DNA from: SFLA01 sp045595165
Lineage (GTDB): Bacteria > Bacillota > Clostridia > Oscillospirales > CAG-382
Assembly: GCA_045595165.1 (NCBI GenBank)
Contig: JAZNZY010000023.1
Span: 30,566 to 94,565, forward strand
Length of the DNA stretch: 64,000 nt
Direction: 5' to 3'
The notes under the pieces were generated by a model. It ran no database searches, had not been told where the DNA came from, and was given only the letters and a program-made list of their open reading frames with translations. The number at the start of each line of letters is the position of its first letter. Position 1 is the stretch's first letter. Of the stretch, positions 61,287 through 64,000 are shown piece by piece. Position numbers and translations under genes: made by a program.

Positions 61287-62954
61287 ATGTTACTTTCAGG
61301 AGCAGATATAATCGTTCGCACGTTGATAGAGCAGGGATGCGACGTTGTTTTCGGATACCCCGGCGGACAAATAATCAACGTGTACGATTCATTATATAAA
61401 TACAGCGATGAGCTTAAACACGTGCTTACCGCTCACGAGCAAGGCGCTGCCCATGCGGCTGACGGATACGCTCGCGCCACGGGTAAGGTAGGTGTTGTAA
61501 TCGCAACCTCAGGTCCCGGTGCAACCAATCTTGTTACCGGTATCGCAACAGCTTATATTGATTCCGTTCCTCTAGTTGCCATAACCGGTAACGTTCCCAA
61601 TTCGGTTATCGGTACGGATGGATTTCAGGAAATAGATATTACGGGTATAACCCTTCCTATTACCAAGCACAACTATTTCGTTGGAAGTATAGAAGACCTT
61701 GCGGATACCATCCGTGAGGCATTCAGAATAGCTTCTTCGGGAAGACCGGGTCCCGTACTTATCGATGTACCCAAGGACGTACAGATAGCCAAATACGAGT
61801 ACGAGCCTATGCCTAAGGTTGAAAAGGATGTTAAAAACGCCGCAAAAGACATTCGCATACAGCAGGCGGCTGAATGTATAAATAGCGCAGAAAAGCCTTT
61901 TATATATTTCGGCGGCGGGCTTATCTCCGGCGATGCCCGTGAAGAGGTGCTTGAGCTGGCTGAGCTTATAGACGCACCCATCGGCTGTTCTATGATGGGT
62001 ATATCAGGCGTTCCCACAGATCATCCCCGCTTTTTGGGTATGCAGGGTATGCACGGTCATTACGCTTGCTCAATGTCTATGCACAACGCAGATTGCATTA
62101 TAGCTTTAGGTGCAAGATTTAATGATAGAGTTACAGGCAACCGTGCGAAGTTCGCAAAAAAAGCAAAAATAGTTCATATCGATATCGACGGAGCAGAGCT
62201 TTCAAAAACAGTAGAGCCTACCCACGGTCTTCGCGGCGATGTAAAGCTTACTCTTCAAAAGCTCATTCCTTTGCTTAATAAGGCTGTCCGTCCCGAATGG
62301 CAGGCTGTTGTTGATCGGTTCAAAGCCGATGAAGCCGCAGGGCTTGATTCCAGAGAGGGAATGACTCCCAGAAACGTTATAAATACCCTTAACAAATATC
62401 TTGATGCTGATACTCCCGTTGCAACAGATGTCGGTCAGCATCAGATGTGGTCAGCACAATACCTTAAATTCACCAACAGCCGCAGATTTATTTCCAGCGG
62501 CGGTCTGGGAACGATGGGCTTCGGTCTTGGTGCGGCAATTGGCGCACAGTTGGGTTCAAAGCAAAGAAGCGTCCTCGTTACGGGCGACGGAAGCTTCGGT
62601 ATGTGCCTTAACGAAATGGCAACGGCTGTAAGCGAGAATTTACCTGTGGTTATTCTTATAATGAACAACGGCGTACTTGGTATGGTTCGTCAGTGGCAAA
62701 CTTTGTTCTTTGATAAACATTATTCCAACACCGTACTTGACAGACAGACCGATTTCGTCAAGCTTGCAGAGGCGTTCGGCGCAAAAGCAAGCCGCGCTTT
62801 GACCTTGGATGAGCTGAACAATGCTCTTGCGGAGGCTTTCAACCATAACGGACCTTATCTTATCGATTGCGCTATTGATAAAGACGAGTTCGTGCTTCCC
62901 ATGCTTCCTCCCGGCGGCTCTATGGACGATATTATTGTAAAGATAGGAGACTGA
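61287..62954 (+). CDS. ilvB: Acetolactate synthase large subunit
   Basis: IlvB, with thiamine diphosphate, makes acetolactate and acetohydroxybutyrate for valine, leucine and isoleucine. The 555-residue protein has the catalytic Glu in T-A-H-E-Q-G-A-A-H-A-A-D-G-Y-A-R, an FAD-domain R-F-N-D-R-V-T-G, and the ThDP motif G-D-G-S-F-G-M...M-N-N. ATG 61287 has AAAGGA 9 bases upstream. ilvN follows 2 bases later. Confidence 0.97.
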   Translation: MLLSGADIIVRTLIEQGCDVVFGYPGGQIINVYDSLYKYSDELKHVLTAHEQGAAHAADGYARATGKVGVVIATSGPGATNLVTGIATAYIDSVPLVAITGNVPNSVIGTDGFQEIDITGITLPITKHNYFVGSIEDLADTIREAFRIASSGRPGPVLIDVPKDVQIAKYEYEPMPKVEKDVKNAAKDIRIQQAAECINSAEKPFIYFGGGLISGDAREEVLELAELIDAPIGCSMMGISGVPTDHPRFLGMQGMHGHYACSMSMHNADCIIALGARFNDRVTGNRAKFAKKAKIVHIDIDGAELSKTVEPTHGLRGDVKLTLQKLIPLLNKAVRPEWQAVVDRFKADEAAGLDSREGMTPRNVINTLNKYLDADTPVATDVGQHQMWSAQYLKFTNSRRFISSGGLGTMGFGLGAAIGAQLGSKQRSVLVTGDGSFGMCLNEMATAVSENLPVVILIMNNGVLGMVRQWQTLFFDKHYSNTVLDRQTDFVKLAEAFGAKASRALTLDELNNALAEAFNHNGPYLIDCAIDKDEFVLPMLPPGGSMDDIIVKIGD

Positions 62955-62956
62955 TT

Positions 62957-63466
62957 ATGGATAACAGATTTACAGTTGCAATTCTTGTTAACAACCAGTT
63001 CGGTGTCCTTAACCGTGTTACAAGTATGTTTCGCCGCAGACAGTTCAATATAAGTGCACTTACGGTGAGTGAAACGGAATCAGCCAAATATTCCCGTATC
63101 ACCGTGCTTTCCGAGGGCGACGAGATAAGTAAACAACAGCTTATCAACCAGCTTTACAAGCTTCCCGACGTTTGCTCTATTGTCGAGCTTAACCCTGCGG
63201 AAACAGTCAGCAGAGAGCTTTTGCTTGTAAAGGTAGCCAACGATCCCGAAACGAGAAACGACGTTCGAGCCGCTATAGACGCATTTGAGGGCAAGATAGT
63301 TGACTACACCCGCGAAACCACAATGATACAAATGGTAGGGGATAGCCACAAAATCGATGCTTTCATCAACCTTTTACGCGATTACGAGATACTTGAGATC
63401 TGCCGTACGGGTGCCGCATCTCTTGAACGGGGCGACACAACCATTCGAAAAATTACAAATCTTTAA
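62957..63466 (+). CDS. ilvN: Acetolactate synthase small subunit
   Basis: IlvN activates IlvB and gives valine feedback inhibition. The 169-residue protein has an N-terminal ACT domain (V-L-N-R-V-T-S-M-F-R-R-R near residue 19) and a C-terminal domain from about residue 85 typical of the longer IlvN/IlvH form. Confidence 0.96.
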   Translation: MDNRFTVAILVNNQFGVLNRVTSMFRRRQFNISALTVSETESAKYSRITVLSEGDEISKQQLINQLYKLPDVCSIVELNPAETVSRELLLVKVANDPETRNDVRAAIDAFEGKIVDYTRETTMIQMVGDSHKIDAFINLLRDYEILEICRTGAASLERGDTTIRKITNL

Positions 63467-63490
63467 TATATAAAAAAGAGGTAAACAGTT

Positions 63491-64000
63491 ATGAATAGAA
63501 TTTTTTATCAGCAGGATTGCGATCTTCAGAAATTAAACGGCAAGACCGTTGCTATTATCGGCTACGGTTCTCAGGGCCACGCACACGCACTTAACCTTAA
63601 GGATAGCGGCGTTAACGTTATCGTAGGTCTTTATAACGGAAGCAAGAGTTGGGCAAAAGCAGAAGCTCAGGGTCTTACAGTTATGACAGCGGCAGATGCA
63701 GCAAAAGCAGCCGATATCATTATGATTCTTATCAACGATGAAAAGCAGGCAAAGCTTTACAAAGAAAGCATCGAACCCAATCTTACCGAAGGAAAGACCT
63801 TGGCATTCGCTCACGGCTTTAACATTCACTTCGGCTGTATCAAGCCTCCCAAGAACGTAAACGTTATTATGGTTGCGCCCAAGGGTCCCGGACACACCGT
63901 AAGAAGCGAATATCAGGCAGGTAAGGGTGTTCCTTGTCTTATCGCTGTTGAGCAGGATGCTACCGGCGATGCACTTGAGATCGGTCTTGCGTACGCTCTC
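63491..64000 (+). CDS. ilvC: Ketol-acid reductoisomerase (5' part, cut by the window end)
   Basis: IlvC converts acetolactate to dihydroxyisovalerate with NADPH and Mg. The first 170 residues are visible and the frame is open at the window end. Motifs are the nucleotide loop G-Y-G-S-Q-G-H-A-H-A-L-N-L near residue 25, F-A-H-G-F-N-I-H in the middle and A-P-K-G-P-G-H-T-V-R-S-E-Y. ATG 63491 has GAGG about 10 bases upstream. It continues the ilv-leu operon. Confidence 0.97.
   Translation, partial: MNRIFYQQDCDLQKLNGKTVAIIGYGSQGHAHALNLKDSGVNVIVGLYNGSKSWAKAEAQGLTVMTAADAAKAADIIMILINDEKQAKLYKESIEPNLTEGKTLAFAHGFNIHFGCIKPPKNVNVIMVAPKGPGHTVRSEYQAGKGVPCLIAVEQDATGDALEIGLAYAL

Overview
The window reads as a chromosome segment of a low-to-medium GC Firmicute, most likely an uncultured or gut-type member of the Clostridia. 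Three things point that way: the gene order mazG-hup-rqcP-yabP-yabQ-divIC-yabR, which is the spore-former yabM-yabR neighbourhood; the order plsX-rnc-(Elp3-like radical SAM)-smc-ftsY; and frequent TTG and GTG starts behind strong GGAGG-type ribosome sites. No phage, transposase, integrase, CRISPR array or rRNA was seen. I cannot name a genus from sequence alone.

Layout. 1-6.8 kb holds cell-surface genes: the tail of a membrane-anchored protein, a large discoidin/DUF4855-type lipoprotein and a cohesin-like membrane-anchored protein, with tyrS, a GNAT acetyltransferase and a small unknown gene. 6.9-10.9 kb is leftward: tRNA-Leu(GAG), a solitary MazF-like toxin, and the operon RNHCP protein - membrane protein - pepF. 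10.9-37.9 kb is a long rightward housekeeping block: yqhQ-like, prmC, an rRNA methyltransferase, dprA, topA, plsX, rnc, an Elp3-like radical SAM protein, smc, ftsY, rdgB, cdaA, a YbbR (CdaR-type) gene, recJ, relA, dtd, hemZ, a lipid-flippase-like yabM, mazG, hup, rqcP, yabP, yabQ, divIC and yabR. 38.0-41.8 kb is a two-component system followed by a lipoprotein gene; both promoters carry the same 11-bp direct repeats. 41.8-43.1 kb holds a phosphoesterase and a YgjV-like membrane protein.

43.2-50.9 kb is a complete leftward histidine operon, first gene to last: yerC/hisR-type regulator, hisZ, hisG, hisD, hisC, hisB, hisH, hisA, hisF, hisIE. Only a histidinol-phosphate phosphatase is missing. 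An 18-bp perfect palindrome fills the space between the -35 and -10 boxes of its promoter and is the likely operator. 51.0-54.9 kb is proB-proA-proC-ilvE. 55.0-64.0 kb is ilvA-ridA-leuA-leuC-leuD-leuB-ilvB-ilvN-ilvC (ilvC cut by the window end) behind one strong promoter with a hairpin-containing leader. ilvD is not in the window.

The least described parts are the 11-bp-repeat regulon with its internally duplicated lipoprotein, the surface-protein pair, the ilvA leader hairpin and a dispersed hairpin element found at about 0.2 and 43.1 kb. Promoter, operator and terminator calls were made by eye. Family names come from recognised motifs and gene order, not from a database search. No gene-free stretch exceeds about 230 bases except around the tRNA gene, where the palindromes and terminators listed account for most of the space.
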